A stretch of DNA of 42,397 nucleotides from Candidatus Rokuibacteriota bacterium (GTDB taxonomy: Bacteria > Methylomirabilota > Methylomirabilia > Rokubacteriales > CSP1-6), in contig JACPDG010000080.1 in the NCBI GenBank assembly GCA_016184125.1, positions 1 to 42,397 on the forward strand, written 5' to 3'. The notes beneath the pieces are model-generated. The model was not told the DNA's origin. It ran no database searches and was given only the letters and a program-made list of their open reading frames with translations. Of the stretch, positions 24,852 through 33,156 are shown one piece after another. The number at the start of each line of letters is the position of its first letter. Position 1 is the first letter of the stretch. The translations under genes were made by a program, and so were the position numbers.

Positions 24852-25027
24852 ATGATCACCCTCGTCGTCAGCGGCGAGACCGAGCGGCTCGACGCTGTGG
24901 CCTCGCCCAGTGCGGCGCGTGCACGGTGATCCTGGACGGCAAGGCCGTCCGCTCGTGCTCGATTCCCGTCGCGCAGGTCGCGGGCAAGAAGGTCACCACG
25001 CTCGAAATCAGCTGTTCCCTCACGTAG
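24852..25027 (+). pseudogene. Fragment of [2Fe-2S] small subunit of a xanthine dehydrogenase-family enzyme
   Basis: After AGGAGG (24841-24846), ATG 24852 gives [15 protein letters not shown], the usual start of CoxS-type subunits. The frame then changes and [18 protein letters not shown] and [19 protein letters not shown] follow (24896 onward), containing the C-x-x-C and distal Cys of the first cluster. About 25 residues between are missing and the C-terminal half (second [2Fe-2S] cluster) is absent; a TAG ends it at 25027. It is a deletion relic. Confidence 0.75.
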
Positions 25028-25244
25028 TGGCGAGCGACGTTGACGACCTCCTCGTTGATCGGAACGCGCCGCAACGGGTTGACCAGCGCGAGGGCGCTGG
25101 CTTTGCCGGACCAGTCGCCCTGACACGCCGCGCCATGTCTCCCCGATTCTGACGGCCCGGCGTCGACGCGTTCGAGCTCGATGATGACGAGGGGCCTCGG
25201 CGGGTGGGCCGCTTGTCCTTGCCCGGCCGAGCGTGATGTCGAGC

Positions 25245-25269
25245 ACCGGCCCGGGTTTCCCGGGCCGGT
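25245..25269. terminator. Strong 11-bp hairpin
   Basis: A perfect inverted repeat, ACCGGCCCGGG / CCCGGGCCGGT, with loop TTT. There is no T-run on either side, so classification as a terminator is tentative; it could equally insulate the ABC operon from the relic upstream. Confidence 0.4.
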
Positions 25270-25285
25270 TGCGAGCGTCGGGGGG

Positions 25286-25312
25286 TATGGGGGGCCATGT
25301 CGGGGCCCCCCA
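25286..25312. repeat. Paired hairpin element, copy 1
   Basis: ATGGGGGGCC / GGCCCCCCAT, 10-bp stem, loop ATGTCGG. Copy 2 at 26324-26350 has the same loop and the outermost base pair changed from A-T to G-C on both sides, a compensatory change that preserves the stem. Confidence 0.75.
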
Positions 25313-25331
25313 TTCGGTCAGTCAGTCGGTC

Positions 25332-25359
25332 ATTGCTTCCCGGATAATCCGCGCTAGAC
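25332..25359 (+). promoter_or_regulatory. Sigma70-like promoter of the ABC/hydantoinase operon
   Basis: TTGCTT (25332-25337), 16-bp spacer and TAGACT (25354-25359). The expected start is about 25366, leaving a leader of roughly 58 bases before ATG 25424. Confidence 0.4.
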
Positions 25360-25423
25360 TCCGCAACGTCGCGACGGTGCGCGCGGCGCGCGCGCACCAG
25401 CACCGGATTCCAGCGAAGAGGAC

Positions 25424-26260
25424 ATGGCCCGCGGCTCGGTTCTCCTGAGTGTGCCCGAGATGATGGAGTGGGGCCTGCGCGGCCCGGCGGTGCCGCGCCG
25501 GCGCGCGCTCCGACTGCGCGTGCTCTCGATCGTGCTGTTCCTCGGCGCCTGGAGTCTCGCGGCCGGCATCGTGCAGGCGGCCGGGCTCTTCAACCCCATC
25601 TTCCTGCCCGGACCCTGGCTCGTCCTCGGCAAGGTGCTCGCGATGGCCGTGCAGGGAGAGCTGTGGGCGCACGTCGGCGCCACGCTCGGGCGCGTCGCGA
25701 TCGGGTTCTCGACCGGCGCGGCGCTCGCGCTCCTGCTCGGGCTGCCGGCCGGGCACGTCCGGGCCGTCCGCAACCTCGTCGAGCCCGTCGTCGAGCTGCT
25801 GCGGCCGATCCCGCCGCTCGCGGTGCTGCCGCTCTTCATCGTCTGGATCGGGATCGGGGAGTCGGCGAAGGCCGGCTTCATCACGTACGCGACGTTCTTT
25901 CCGATGTTCCTCACCACCGTGCACGCGGTGCGGCAGATCGACCCGCTGCTGATCCGCGCGGCGCAGAGTCTCGGCGCCCGCCCGCGCCAGCTCTTCTTCC
26001 GCGTGATCCTGCCGGCAGCGCTGCCCGAGATCCTGACGGGGCTCCGGCTCGGCGTGGCGCTGTCGTTCTTCGTGATCGTCATCTCCGAGTTCATCGCCGC
26101 CGAGCAGGGGCTCGGCTTCCTCATCAACGACGGCCGCAGCTTCTTCCTCGTGCCCCAGATGCTCGGCGCCGCGGTGCTGCTCGGCGTCCTCGGGTACGCG
26201 GGCAACGCGCTCGTGAGGCTCGTCGAGCGGCGCGTGGCGCGCTGGCAGCAGGCAGTCTAG
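25424..26260 (+). CDS. ABC transporter permease, SsuC/TauC type (first)
   Basis: A 278-residue inner-membrane permease of the nitrate/sulfonate/taurine (SsuC-TauC-NrtB) family with about six transmembrane helices. After a cytoplasmic N-terminus, hydrophobic segments include VLSIVLFLGAWSLAAGIV. The ATPase-contact loop (EAA motif) lies in IRAAQSLGARPRQLFFRVIL and PAALPEILTGLRLG. PIPPLAVLPLFIVWIGIGE is a typical conserved helix. ATG 25424 is used; ATG 25460 is possible. It is a paralogue of the permease at 27125, and with only one ATPase gene the two probably form a heterodimeric channel. A hairpin repeat lies on each side of this gene. Confidence 0.9.
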   Translation: MARGSVLLSVPEMMEWGLRGPAVPRRRALRLRVLSIVLFLGAWSLAAGIVQAAGLFNPIFLPGPWLVLGKVLAMAVQGELWAHVGATLGRVAIGFSTGAALALLLGLPAGHVRAVRNLVEPVVELLRPIPPLAVLPLFIVWIGIGESAKAGFITYATFFPMFLTTVHAVRQIDPLLIRAAQSLGARPRQLFFRVILPAALPEILTGLRLGVALSFFVIVISEFIAAEQGLGFLINDGRSFFLVPQMLGAAVLLGVLGYAGNALVRLVERRVARWQQAV

Positions 26261-26323
26261 GAGCATGTTGGGGAAATCGAGGAGCGCCACGGGTCTCCCG
26301 GGGCGCTCGGAGCGTGGGGGGGC

Positions 26324-26350
26324 GTGGGGGGCCATGTCGGGGCCCCCCAC
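26324..26350. repeat. Paired hairpin element, copy 2
   Basis: GTGGGGGGCC / GGCCCCCCAC, 10-bp stem, loop ATGTCGG identical to copy 1. It ends 16 bp before the ATPase ATG (26367), where no Shine-Dalgarno is evident, so it could affect translation of the ATPase. Confidence 0.75.
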
Positions 26351-26366
26351 ACCGTTGGACTAGCGC

Positions 26367-27128
26367 ATGAAGATCCAGGTCCAGCGGGTCTCGAAGTCGT
26401 TCACGGCCGACGGCCGCCGGACGCCGGCGCTCGTGGACATCGACCTCGACGTCGCGGACCGCGAGCTCATCTGCCTGCTGGGGCCCTCCGGCTGCGGCAA
26501 GTCGACGCTGCTCAACATCGTCGCGGGGTTCCTCGAGCCGACCTCGGGCACGATCCTCGTGGACGGCCGCCCCGTGACGGGACCGGGCGCCGACCGCGGC
26601 GTCGTGTTCCAGGAGTACGTGCTGTTCCCGTGGCTGACGGTCCAGGGCAACGTCGAATTCGGGCTCACGCTGAAGGGCGTGCCGGCCGACGAGCGCCGCC
26701 GCATCGCGCGCCGCTACCTGGAGCTCGTCGGGCTCGTCCAGCACGCGCAGAAGTTCCCCGTGCAGCTCTCCGGGGGCATGAAGCAGCGGGTCGCGATCGC
26801 CCGCGCGCTCGCGAACGCCCCGTCGATCATCCTCATGGACGAGCCGTTCGGCGCGCTCGACGCGCAAACGCGAGAGATCCTCCAGGAGGAGCTCGGCCGG
26901 ATCCAGCGTGTCGAGCACAAGACGATCCTCTTCGTCACCCACTCGATCCGCGAGGCGGTCTACCTCGCCGACCGGGTCGTCGTGATGACCTCCGCGCCCG
27001 GGCGCATCAAGCAGATCTTCGCGATCAAGCTGCCGGAGACCCGGGATCGCTTCGCGCCCGAGTTCACGCAGTACGAGAGCGAGATCACGCGCGTGGTGAA
27101 GGAAGAGGTCGCGAAGGTGCACGAGTGA
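26367..27128 (+). CDS. ABC transporter ATP-binding protein, SsuB/TauB type
   Basis: A 253-residue cytoplasmic ATPase energising the two neighbouring permeases. Walker A GPSGCGKST at about residues 39-47, Q-loop VVFQEYVLFPWLTV, ABC signature [15 protein letters not shown], Walker B IILMDEPFGALDAQTR and switch His in ILFVTHSIREAVYLADR are complete. VVVMTSAPGRIKQIFAI near the C-terminus is typical of nitrate/sulfonate/taurine importers. The start ATG 26367 lacks a visible Shine-Dalgarno and follows a hairpin by 16 bp. The stop overlaps the second permease (GTGA). Confidence 0.94.
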   Translation: MKIQVQRVSKSFTADGRRTPALVDIDLDVADRELICLLGPSGCGKSTLLNIVAGFLEPTSGTILVDGRPVTGPGADRGVVFQEYVLFPWLTVQGNVEFGLTLKGVPADERRRIARRYLELVGLVQHAQKFPVQLSGGMKQRVAIARALANAPSIILMDEPFGALDAQTREILQEELGRIQRVEHKTILFVTHSIREAVYLADRVVVMTSAPGRIKQIFAIKLPETRDRFAPEFTQYESEITRVVKEEVAKVHE

Positions 27129-27898
27129 GGTCCTCCTCCGTGACACGCGGGCTGGCCATCCTCGCGACGCTCGCGCTCTGGGCCGGGATCTCGTACGGCA
27201 ACCGGGCCGTCGAGTGGATGCTGCCGGCGCTGCTCCCGACGCCCGGCGAGGTGGTTCGCGTGTTCCTCGACAGCGTCCGCGATGGCAGCCTGGTGACGTC
27301 CGTGACGACGTCGCTCGTGCGCGTCGCGGAGGGCTTCGGGCTCGCCGCCGCCGCCGCGCTGGCGCTCGGCGTGCTCGTCGGCGTCTCCACGCCCGTGCGG
27401 CTGCTCGTCGAGCCGATCATCGAGTTCGTGCGGCCCATCCCGCCGCTCGCGTTCCTGCCGATGTTCCTCGTGTGGTTCGGGCTCGGGGAAGCGTCGAAGG
27501 TCGCGTTCATCGGCTACACGACGTTCTTCCCGATGTTCGTGGCCGTGGCCGCGAGCGTCCTGCGGGTGGACCCGATGCTCCTCAGGGCCGCGGCGAGCCT
27601 CGGCGCCACGCGGGTGGACCTGATCCGCCGCGTCATCCTTCCGGCCGCGCTGCCCGGCATCATCGTGGCACTCCGCCTCGGCTTCGGCCTGGCCCTCTTC
27701 GTCATCGTCGGCGCGGAGTTCATGGGCGCGGACGCCGGCCTCGGTCACCTGATCATGGAAGGACGCACCTTCTTCAACCCGGCCCAGATCGTCATGGGGG
27801 CCCTCGTGCTCGGGCTGCTGGGATCCGCCGCCAACGCGCTGCTCGTCGCCGCCGAGCGGTCACTGTTCCGCTGGCGCGAGGCGCGCGCAACGTCATGA
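27125..27898 (+). CDS. ABC transporter permease, SsuC/TauC type (second)
   Basis: A 257-residue permease related to the first one. Start GTG 27125 overlaps the ATPase stop. An N-terminal helix (LAILATLALWAGISYGNRAV) is followed by the conserved EFVRPIPPLAFLPMFLVWFG, then FIGYTTFFPMFVAVAASVL and the EAA-type loop AAASLGATRVDLIRRVILPA. Compared with the first permease it lacks an extended cytoplasmic N-terminus. The order permease-ATPase-permease-binding protein supports one importer with two different membrane subunits. Confidence 0.91.
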   Translation: MRSSSVTRGLAILATLALWAGISYGNRAVEWMLPALLPTPGEVVRVFLDSVRDGSLVTSVTTSLVRVAEGFGLAAAAALALGVLVGVSTPVRLLVEPIIEFVRPIPPLAFLPMFLVWFGLGEASKVAFIGYTTFFPMFVAVAASVLRVDPMLLRAAASLGATRVDLIRRVILPAALPGIIVALRLGFGLALFVIVGAEFMGADAGLGHLIMEGRTFFNPAQIVMGALVLGLLGSAANALLVAAERSLFRWREARATS

Positions 27899-27917
27899 CC
27901 CTGAAAGGAGCCATGTC

Positions 27918-28949
27918 ATGCGAACCCTGATCGCCGTGCTGAGCGTGCTGCTGCTGCTGCCGACCGCGGGCGACGTCTTCGCGCAGAAGCCGGAAGTGGC
28001 CGAGATCGACGCGTGGCTCGTGCGCGACCCGCAGATGTCGGCGCAGTTCGCCGTCGCGGACCAGATGGGCTACTTCAAGGCCGAGGGCATCAAGGTCAAC
28101 CCGCGGTGGTACGTGAACGGGCCGGAGCTGCCGAGCATGTGGGGCGCGGGGAACATCCACGTCGCCACCGCGACGGCCACGATGCTGGTCCCGATCGCGG
28201 CGTCGGGTCAGGCGATCTACAACATCGCGCCCCAGAGCGACATCGCCGGCACCCAGCAGGTGGTGCTCGGCAAGAAGGCGCAGGAGATGGTCCGCTCCCC
28301 GAAGGACTTCGAGAAGCTCAAGATCGGCATGCCGAAGGGCGCGTCGATCACGATGGCGATCCAGGCCATGGCCAAGGACGCGGGCATCGACTTCAGCAAG
28401 ATCCAGTTCGTCAACCTGGCGCCCCCGGACGCGATCACCGCGCTCGCCAAGGGGGACATCGACGCGATGGCGGCGTGGGCGCCCTGGGTGTTCAACGCGG
28501 TGAAGCAGGCGGGCGGCAAGGTCTATTTCACGGGCAACAAGAGCCACATCCCGGGCAAGGAAGGCCAGGTGGACTGGCTGCTCGTGCACGCCGGCGTCGT
28601 CGTCAGCGGGAAGATGCTCAAGGACAACCCGAACACGCTCAAGGCGATCCTGCGCGCGCTCAAGAAGGCGACCGACACGATCAACACGAACCGGCCGGAG
28701 GCCGTGAAGATCGTCGCCCGCGAGATGAAGATGGACGAGGCTCTCGCGCGGGACATCATGGCGCTCAACATCTACTCGATGGAGATGAACGAGAAGATCT
28801 ACCGCGGCATGGACGACTTCGTGAACTTCCTCCACTCGCTCAACCGCATCCCGTCGAAGTTCCCGCCCGAGCAGGTCTTTTACACCCGGCTGCTGGAGGA
28901 GGTCGACCCGAAGCTCGTGAAGTGGAAGGCCAGGACCGAGGTGAAGTAA
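27918..28949 (+). CDS. ABC transporter substrate-binding protein, SsuA/NMT1-THI5 type
   Basis: A 343-residue periplasmic binding protein. Signal peptide: MRTLIAVLSVLLLLPTAGDV with cleavage probably after VFA, before QKPEVAE. The mature part has the type II binding fold: DQMGYFKAEGIKVNPRWY, MWGAGNIHVATATATMLVPI, LKIGMPKGASITMAIQAM, AITALAKGDIDAMAAWAPW. AAAGGAG lies 10 bp before ATG 27918 (an earlier ATG at 27912 yields 5 codons only). The ligand is not predictable: sulfonates, nitrate, pyrimidine precursors or ureides are known for the family; the adjacent hydantoinase suggests a cyclic amide. Confidence 0.9.
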   Translation: MRTLIAVLSVLLLLPTAGDVFAQKPEVAEIDAWLVRDPQMSAQFAVADQMGYFKAEGIKVNPRWYVNGPELPSMWGAGNIHVATATATMLVPIAASGQAIYNIAPQSDIAGTQQVVLGKKAQEMVRSPKDFEKLKIGMPKGASITMAIQAMAKDAGIDFSKIQFVNLAPPDAITALAKGDIDAMAAWAPWVFNAVKQAGGKVYFTGNKSHIPGKEGQVDWLLVHAGVVVSGKMLKDNPNTLKAILRALKKATDTINTNRPEAVKIVAREMKMDEALARDIMALNIYSMEMNEKIYRGMDDFVNFLHSLNRIPSKFPPEQVFYTRLLEEVDPKLVKWKARTEVK

Positions 28950-28959
28950 GGAGGCGGCC

Positions 28960-30399
28960 ATGGCGCGTCACGCAGGCGCGGGGGCGGAGCGGCTCGACCT
29001 CGTCGTGCACGGCGGGCAGGTCGTGACGTCCACCGACGTGCTCGACGTCGCGATCGGCATCAAGGACGAGAAGATCGTGGCGCTCGCACCCGCGGACCTG
29101 CTGCCGCCGGCCGAGCGCACGATCGACGCGCGCGGCAAGTACGTGCTGCCCGGTGCGATGGACTGCCACATCCACCTCGGGCCGGAGTACGACGACTGGC
29201 GGGGCGGCCCGATCGCGGCCGCCCACGCGGGTCTGACGACGCTGCTCGGATTCGCGCTCTACGATCACCAGGCCCGGGAGACGCTGCCGCAGGCGATCAA
29301 GCGCCTGCGGGACGAGACCGAGCAGCAGTCGGTGCTCGACTTCGGCTTCCACTTCATCCTCGCGCACACGCCGTACATCCTCGACGGCATCCCCGAGGCC
29401 GTCGAGATGGGCGTGACCTCGTTCAAGCTCTTCATGACGTACAAGAAGCGGCCGCCGCGCATGTGCCCGGACGACTTCGTCATCGCGGCGATGGAGCGGA
29501 TCGCGAAGGCGGGCGGCGTCACGCAGCTGCACTGCGAGAACGGCGACGTGCTCGACTTCCTCGAGAACAGGGCGATCGCCGAGGGCCGGACGGCGCCGAA
29601 GGACTTCCCGCCGACCTGTCCGGACTGGGCCGAGGAGGAAGCGATCAACCGCGCGATCACGATGGGCGCGATGACGGGATCGCCCGTGTACGTCGTGCAC
29701 CTGTCGACCCGGCTCGGCCTCGAGCGGATCAAGGCCGCCCAGGTGCAGGGGCAGCGGGTGTGGACCGAGACGTGTCCGCAGTACCTGCTGCTGGACGACA
29801 GCCTCATGGAGCGCTGGGGGCCGTACGCGAAGATGGGGCCGCCGCTCCGCCCCGCCACGGGGCCGGACCGCGACGCGATGTGGAACGGGCTCGCCGGCGG
29901 CTTCATCGCCACCGTCGGCAGCGACCACGCGCCGCGCGTGAAGGCCGCGAAGGAGCCGGGCTGGAAGAACATCTTCGTCGATCCCGAGGGCAAGCCGATC
30001 CCCTTCGGCAACCCGTCCGTGGAGACGATGGTGCCCCTGATGTACAGCGAGGGCGTGGTGAAGCGCGGGCTGCCGCTGACATGGATGGCGCGCGTGCTCG
30101 CCGAGAACCCCGCGCGGATCTTCGGCCTGTACCCGAGGAAGGGCGCGATCCGCGTCGGCAGCGACGCGGACCTCCTGATCATCGACCCGGAGCCGGAGTG
30201 GACCGTGACGGCGAACGAGCTCCGCGGCATCGCCGGCATGACGCTCTACGAGGGCTGGAGGATGCGCGGCCGGCCCTGGATGACCCTGCTGCGGGGACGT
30301 GTGCTGCTCAACCAGAGGAAGCTGGAGCAGGAGCCGGGCTACGGGCGTTACCTCGCGCGGACGGCCCCGCGGCCGCCGCTCGGCGGTGCCGTGCGGTGA
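28960..30399 (+). CDS. Dihydropyrimidinase / D-hydantoinase family amidohydrolase
   Basis: Cytoplasmic zinc amidohydrolase opening cyclic amides (dihydrouracil, hydantoins); 479 residues is typical. Metal and active-site residues: H70 and H72 in MDCHIHLGPEYD, carboxylated Lys K156 in SFKLFMTYK, H191 in QLHCENGD, H247 in VVHLSTRLG and D322 in GSDHAPR; all present. The C-terminal beta sandwich continues IRVGSDADLLIIDPE. AAGGAGG lies just before ATG 28960, 10 bp after the binding-protein stop. Allantoinase and dihydroorotase are relatives, but the overall pattern (YDDWRGGPIAAAHAG, TWTETCPQYL-type) is hydantoinase-like. It probably processes the importer's substrate. Confidence 0.88.
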   Translation: MARHAGAGAERLDLVVHGGQVVTSTDVLDVAIGIKDEKIVALAPADLLPPAERTIDARGKYVLPGAMDCHIHLGPEYDDWRGGPIAAAHAGLTTLLGFALYDHQARETLPQAIKRLRDETEQQSVLDFGFHFILAHTPYILDGIPEAVEMGVTSFKLFMTYKKRPPRMCPDDFVIAAMERIAKAGGVTQLHCENGDVLDFLENRAIAEGRTAPKDFPPTCPDWAEEEAINRAITMGAMTGSPVYVVHLSTRLGLERIKAAQVQGQRVWTETCPQYLLLDDSLMERWGPYAKMGPPLRPATGPDRDAMWNGLAGGFIATVGSDHAPRVKAAKEPGWKNIFVDPEGKPIPFGNPSVETMVPLMYSEGVVKRGLPLTWMARVLAENPARIFGLYPRKGAIRVGSDADLLIIDPEPEWTVTANELRGIAGMTLYEGWRMRGRPWMTLLRGRVLLNQRKLEQEPGYGRYLARTAPRPPLGGAVR

Positions 30400-30414
30400 C
30401 GAGAGTCTGATCCC

Positions 30415-31329
30415 ATGGATCGCATCCGGATCGTGGTCGCGTTTCACTCGCCGTTCTACACGCCCGTCCACGTCGCGCATCGTCTCGGCGCGTTTCGCGA
30501 CGAAGGGCTCGACGCGACGCTCCGGATTCCGCCGCCGGGCGGCACCGTCGACATGATCCAGACCGGGGACGCGGACCTCGCGCTGTCCGGCGTCATGCGG
30601 AGCTTCGTCCAGGCCGACCGCGGCGGCAAGCATCTCGTCGCCATCGCCGAGGTCAACAGCCGCGACGGCTTCTTCATCGTCTCCCGGCGTCCCGCGAGCG
30701 GGTTCGCCTGGCGTGACCTCGAGGGCAAGCGCCTGGCGCTCTTCGGGCTCGCGCCCACGCCGTGGATGTGCTTGCAGCTGGCCCTGCGCGAGCACGGCGT
30801 CGACCCGGGGAAGGTGCACGCGCTCGAGGGCCTCGATCCGGCCGCCGGCGTCGCGGCGCTCGAGAACGGCGATGCCGACTACCTGCAGACCGGTCAACCG
30901 ACGGCGGAAGAGCTGGTCGAGGAGGGACGGGCGCACCTGGTGACGCCGCAGGCGCCCGGTGTCGCCCATGTGCCCTACAGCTCGTTCATCGTCACGCCGG
31001 AGGTCCGGCGTGATCGCCCGGAGCTCTGCCAGCGGGCCGTGAACGCGCTGGCGCGCGCGCTGCGCTGGATGGCGGGACACGACGGCGCGGCGATCGCCGA
31101 CCTCATCGCGCCCGACTTCCCCGAGATCCGCCCGCCGCTCCTGAGGAACGTTGTCACCCGCTACCACGGCGCGGGCACGTGGTCGGACGGCCCGCGGCAG
31201 GACCGCGCGGCCTTCGAGCGGCTGGGCGGTGCGCTCGTCGCCGGCGGTCTGATCCGCCACGCGGCGCCGTACGAGTCGCTCGTGGACGACTCGTTCGCGC
31301 AGACGGCGGCGCGGACGGTCGGCCGGTGA
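30415..31329 (+). CDS. NMT1/THI5-like binding-fold protein without signal peptide
   Basis: 304 residues of the SsuA/THI5 fold: IRIVVAFHSPFYTPVHVAHR, GAFRDEGLDATLRIPPPGG, MIQTGDADLALSGVMRSF, LEGKRLALFGLAPTPWMC, AALENGDADYLQTGQPTAEE. Unlike the binding protein at 27918 it begins directly with the first beta strand (MDRIRIVV), with no signal peptide or lipobox, so it is predicted to stay in the cytoplasm. It may be a ligand sensor, an enzyme of the THI5 type, or a binding protein whose exported start was lost; no upstream in-frame extension encodes a signal peptide. It sits 15 bp after the hydantoinase. Confidence 0.75.
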   Translation: MDRIRIVVAFHSPFYTPVHVAHRLGAFRDEGLDATLRIPPPGGTVDMIQTGDADLALSGVMRSFVQADRGGKHLVAIAEVNSRDGFFIVSRRPASGFAWRDLEGKRLALFGLAPTPWMCLQLALREHGVDPGKVHALEGLDPAAGVAALENGDADYLQTGQPTAEELVEEGRAHLVTPQAPGVAHVPYSSFIVTPEVRRDRPELCQRAVNALARALRWMAGHDGAAIADLIAPDFPEIRPPLLRNVVTRYHGAGTWSDGPRQDRAAFERLGGALVAGGLIRHAAPYESLVDDSFAQTAARTVGR

Positions 31330-31339
31330 CGGAGGCGTC

Positions 31340-31495
31340 GTGATCGCTGAGCTGACGGCGAAGTTCCTGGCGCTGGCGGCGCCGTCGCTCGGCACCGCGC
31401 GCGCGCAGGCGGTCGTCGAGACGTGCGCGCGCCTGGAAGACCTGAAGGACGTGCGCGAGCTGACCGCGCTCGTGACGGCGCGATATGGAGGATAG
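31340..31495 (+). CDS. Small 51-residue protein in the amidohydrolase operon
   Basis: GTG 31340 preceded by GGAGG (31331-31335) gives MIAELTAKFLALAAPSLGTA and RAQAVVETCARLEDLKDVRE, ending LTALVTARYGG with TAG at 31493. It is helical and has one Cys. The good Shine-Dalgarno, tight fit between two operon genes (10 and 6 bp gaps) and biased codon use support a real gene. The family is not recognised; it could be a small accessory subunit. Confidence 0.55.
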   Translation: MIAELTAKFLALAAPSLGTARAQAVVETCARLEDLKDVRELTALVTARYGG

Positions 31496-31501
31496 TGAGC
31501 G

Positions 31502-33079
31502 ATGCTCGAGCTCCTGATCCGCGACGGCCTCATCATCGATGGCACTGGTAATCCCGGCTACTACGGCGCCGTCGCCGTGGACGGCGAGCGTGTCCGGATC
31601 CTGCGCGGCGACCTGGACGGGGTCCAGGCGGCGCGCGTGATCGACGCCCGGCGCAAGGTCGTCTGTCCGGGCTTCATCGACATGCACGCGCACTCCGGCC
31701 TGGTGCTGCTGGCCGAGCCCCGACACGAGCCGAAGGTGCACCAGGGCATCACCACCGAGCTCATCGGCGTCGACGGCTGCTCGTACGCGCCGTTCCACTC
31801 GCACGACGACTTCCGCAAGTTCGTGCAGATCAACTCCGGGCTCGACGGCAACCCCCCGCTGCCCGGCCGGTGGTCCACCGTGGAGCAGTACCTCGACATG
31901 TTCACGAACCGCGCGGCCGTGAACGTCGTGTACATCGTCGGGAACTCGCCGATCCGCATCGCGGGCGTCGGGTGGGACGATCGGCGCGCGACCGCGCGCG
32001 AGCTCGACGACATGAAGGCGGTGCTCCGCGCGGCGATGGAGGAAGGTGCCTGGGGCATGTCGACGGGCCTCGACTACCCGCCCGGCAGCTACGCGGACAC
32101 CGCCGAGCTCACCGCGCTGTCCGAGCAGGCCGCCGCGCTCGGCGGCATCTACCACACGCACGTCCGATACAGCCTCGGCGACCGCTACCTCGACCCGTTC
32201 CGCGAGGCGCTCGAGATCGGCCGCGGCAGCCGTATCCCCGTGCACATCACGCACTTCTACCACCGCACGACGAGCCCGGGCGGCGCGTCGCGGATGCTGG
32301 GCCTCGTCGAGGACGCGCGCGACGAAGGGCTCGACGTCACCTTCGACAGCTATCCGTACAACCTCTCCAGCACGCGCCTCACGATCCTGCTGCCGCAGTG
32401 GACGCACGACGGCGGCTACGAGAAACTCCGGGCGGTCGTCGCGGATCCGGCGCTCAGGGACCGGCTGCGCAAGGACATGGGGCCACGGGCGAGCTCGTGG
32501 CACGACATGTGGCTGACGAACTTCAAGAAGCCCGCAAACCATCGCTTCGAGGGACGGTCGATCGCGCAGGTCGCCGACATGCTCGACCGCGATCCGGTCG
32601 ACGTCGTGCTCGACCTGCTCGCGGACGAGGACCTGGAGGTCTCGTACGTCTCCGCGGGCGGCAACCTCGCGACGCTCCCGAAGTTCGTGAGCCATCCGCT
32701 GTCGATGGTCGGCTCGGACGCGCTCCTGATCGGCGACTACCCGAGCCCGCGCACGTATGGTTGCTTCCCGATCATCCTGTCCGAGTACGTCCGCGAGGAG
32801 CGCTTCATGTCGCTCCCGGACGCGATCCGCAAGATGACGTCGTTCCCGGCGCAGCGCCTGGGACTGCCGGACCGCGGCCTCCTGCGCGACGGCTTCAAGG
32901 CCGACATCACGGTCTTCGATCCGAGGACGGTGAAGACGCCGGCGACGCGCACGCAGCCGAAGCAGTTGCCCGTGGGCATCGACTACGTCGTCGTCAACGG
33001 CCAGGTCGTGATCGACGGCGGCAAGCACACGGGCGTGCTGGCCGGGCGTGCGCTCCGACGCGGCCGCGCGTCGACGTAG
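31502..33079 (+). CDS. N-acyl-D-amino-acid deacylase (amidohydrolase family 3)
   Basis: 525-residue zinc amidohydrolase removing acyl groups from D-amino acids. N-terminal LIIDGTGNPGYYGAVAVDG is typical, metal-binding HxH is in FIDMHAHSGLVLL, a later segment is GMSTGLDYPPGSYADTAEL, His-containing YHTHVRYS and VHITHFYH supply further ligands, and MVGSDALLIGDYPSPRTYG contains the active-site Asp. GGAGG in the preceding gene's end is 10 bp before ATG 31502. Together with the hydantoinase it could hydrolyse N-carbamoyl or N-acyl D-amino acids generated from hydantoins; this link is inference. A 60-bp internal piece is found again at 33157. Confidence 0.88.
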   Translation: MLELLIRDGLIIDGTGNPGYYGAVAVDGERVRILRGDLDGVQAARVIDARRKVVCPGFIDMHAHSGLVLLAEPRHEPKVHQGITTELIGVDGCSYAPFHSHDDFRKFVQINSGLDGNPPLPGRWSTVEQYLDMFTNRAAVNVVYIVGNSPIRIAGVGWDDRRATARELDDMKAVLRAAMEEGAWGMSTGLDYPPGSYADTAELTALSEQAAALGGIYHTHVRYSLGDRYLDPFREALEIGRGSRIPVHITHFYHRTTSPGGASRMLGLVEDARDEGLDVTFDSYPYNLSSTRLTILLPQWTHDGGYEKLRAVVADPALRDRLRKDMGPRASSWHDMWLTNFKKPANHRFEGRSIAQVADMLDRDPVDVVLDLLADEDLEVSYVSAGGNLATLPKFVSHPLSMVGSDALLIGDYPSPRTYGCFPIILSEYVREERFMSLPDAIRKMTSFPAQRLGLPDRGLLRDGFKADITVFDPRTVKTPATRTQPKQLPVGIDYVVVNGQVVIDGGKHTGVLAGRALRRGRAST

Positions 33080-33156
33080 TCTCGCCGCGCCAGCCCCCTC
33101 GACGCTGGTCTCACCGGACGAACGCGGTGGACGAGGCGCTGGTCCGGCGCGGCATG

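Larger units (their letters stand above)
25028..25423. other. Intergenic region with hairpins and promoter
   Basis: No intact gene. On the minus strand 25010-25140 an open frame reads [21 protein letters not shown], which looks like a relic of coding sequence but has no start or recognisable family. The rest holds an 11-bp hairpin, one member of a paired repeat and a promoter, listed separately. Confidence 0.4.

Noticed and set aside
24868..25140. Minus-strand coding-like stretch [21 protein letters not shown]
   Set aside because: It may be a gene relic, but there is no start, no neighbouring homologous sequence and no family I can name, so it is mentioned only in the gap entry.
28840..31545. 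901-codon open frame on the minus strand
   Set aside because: It is an antisense shadow of the binding protein and hydantoinase genes in very GC-rich DNA. Its composition (Arg/His/Val/Leu/Asp runs) is typical of such shadows and no family motif is visible.
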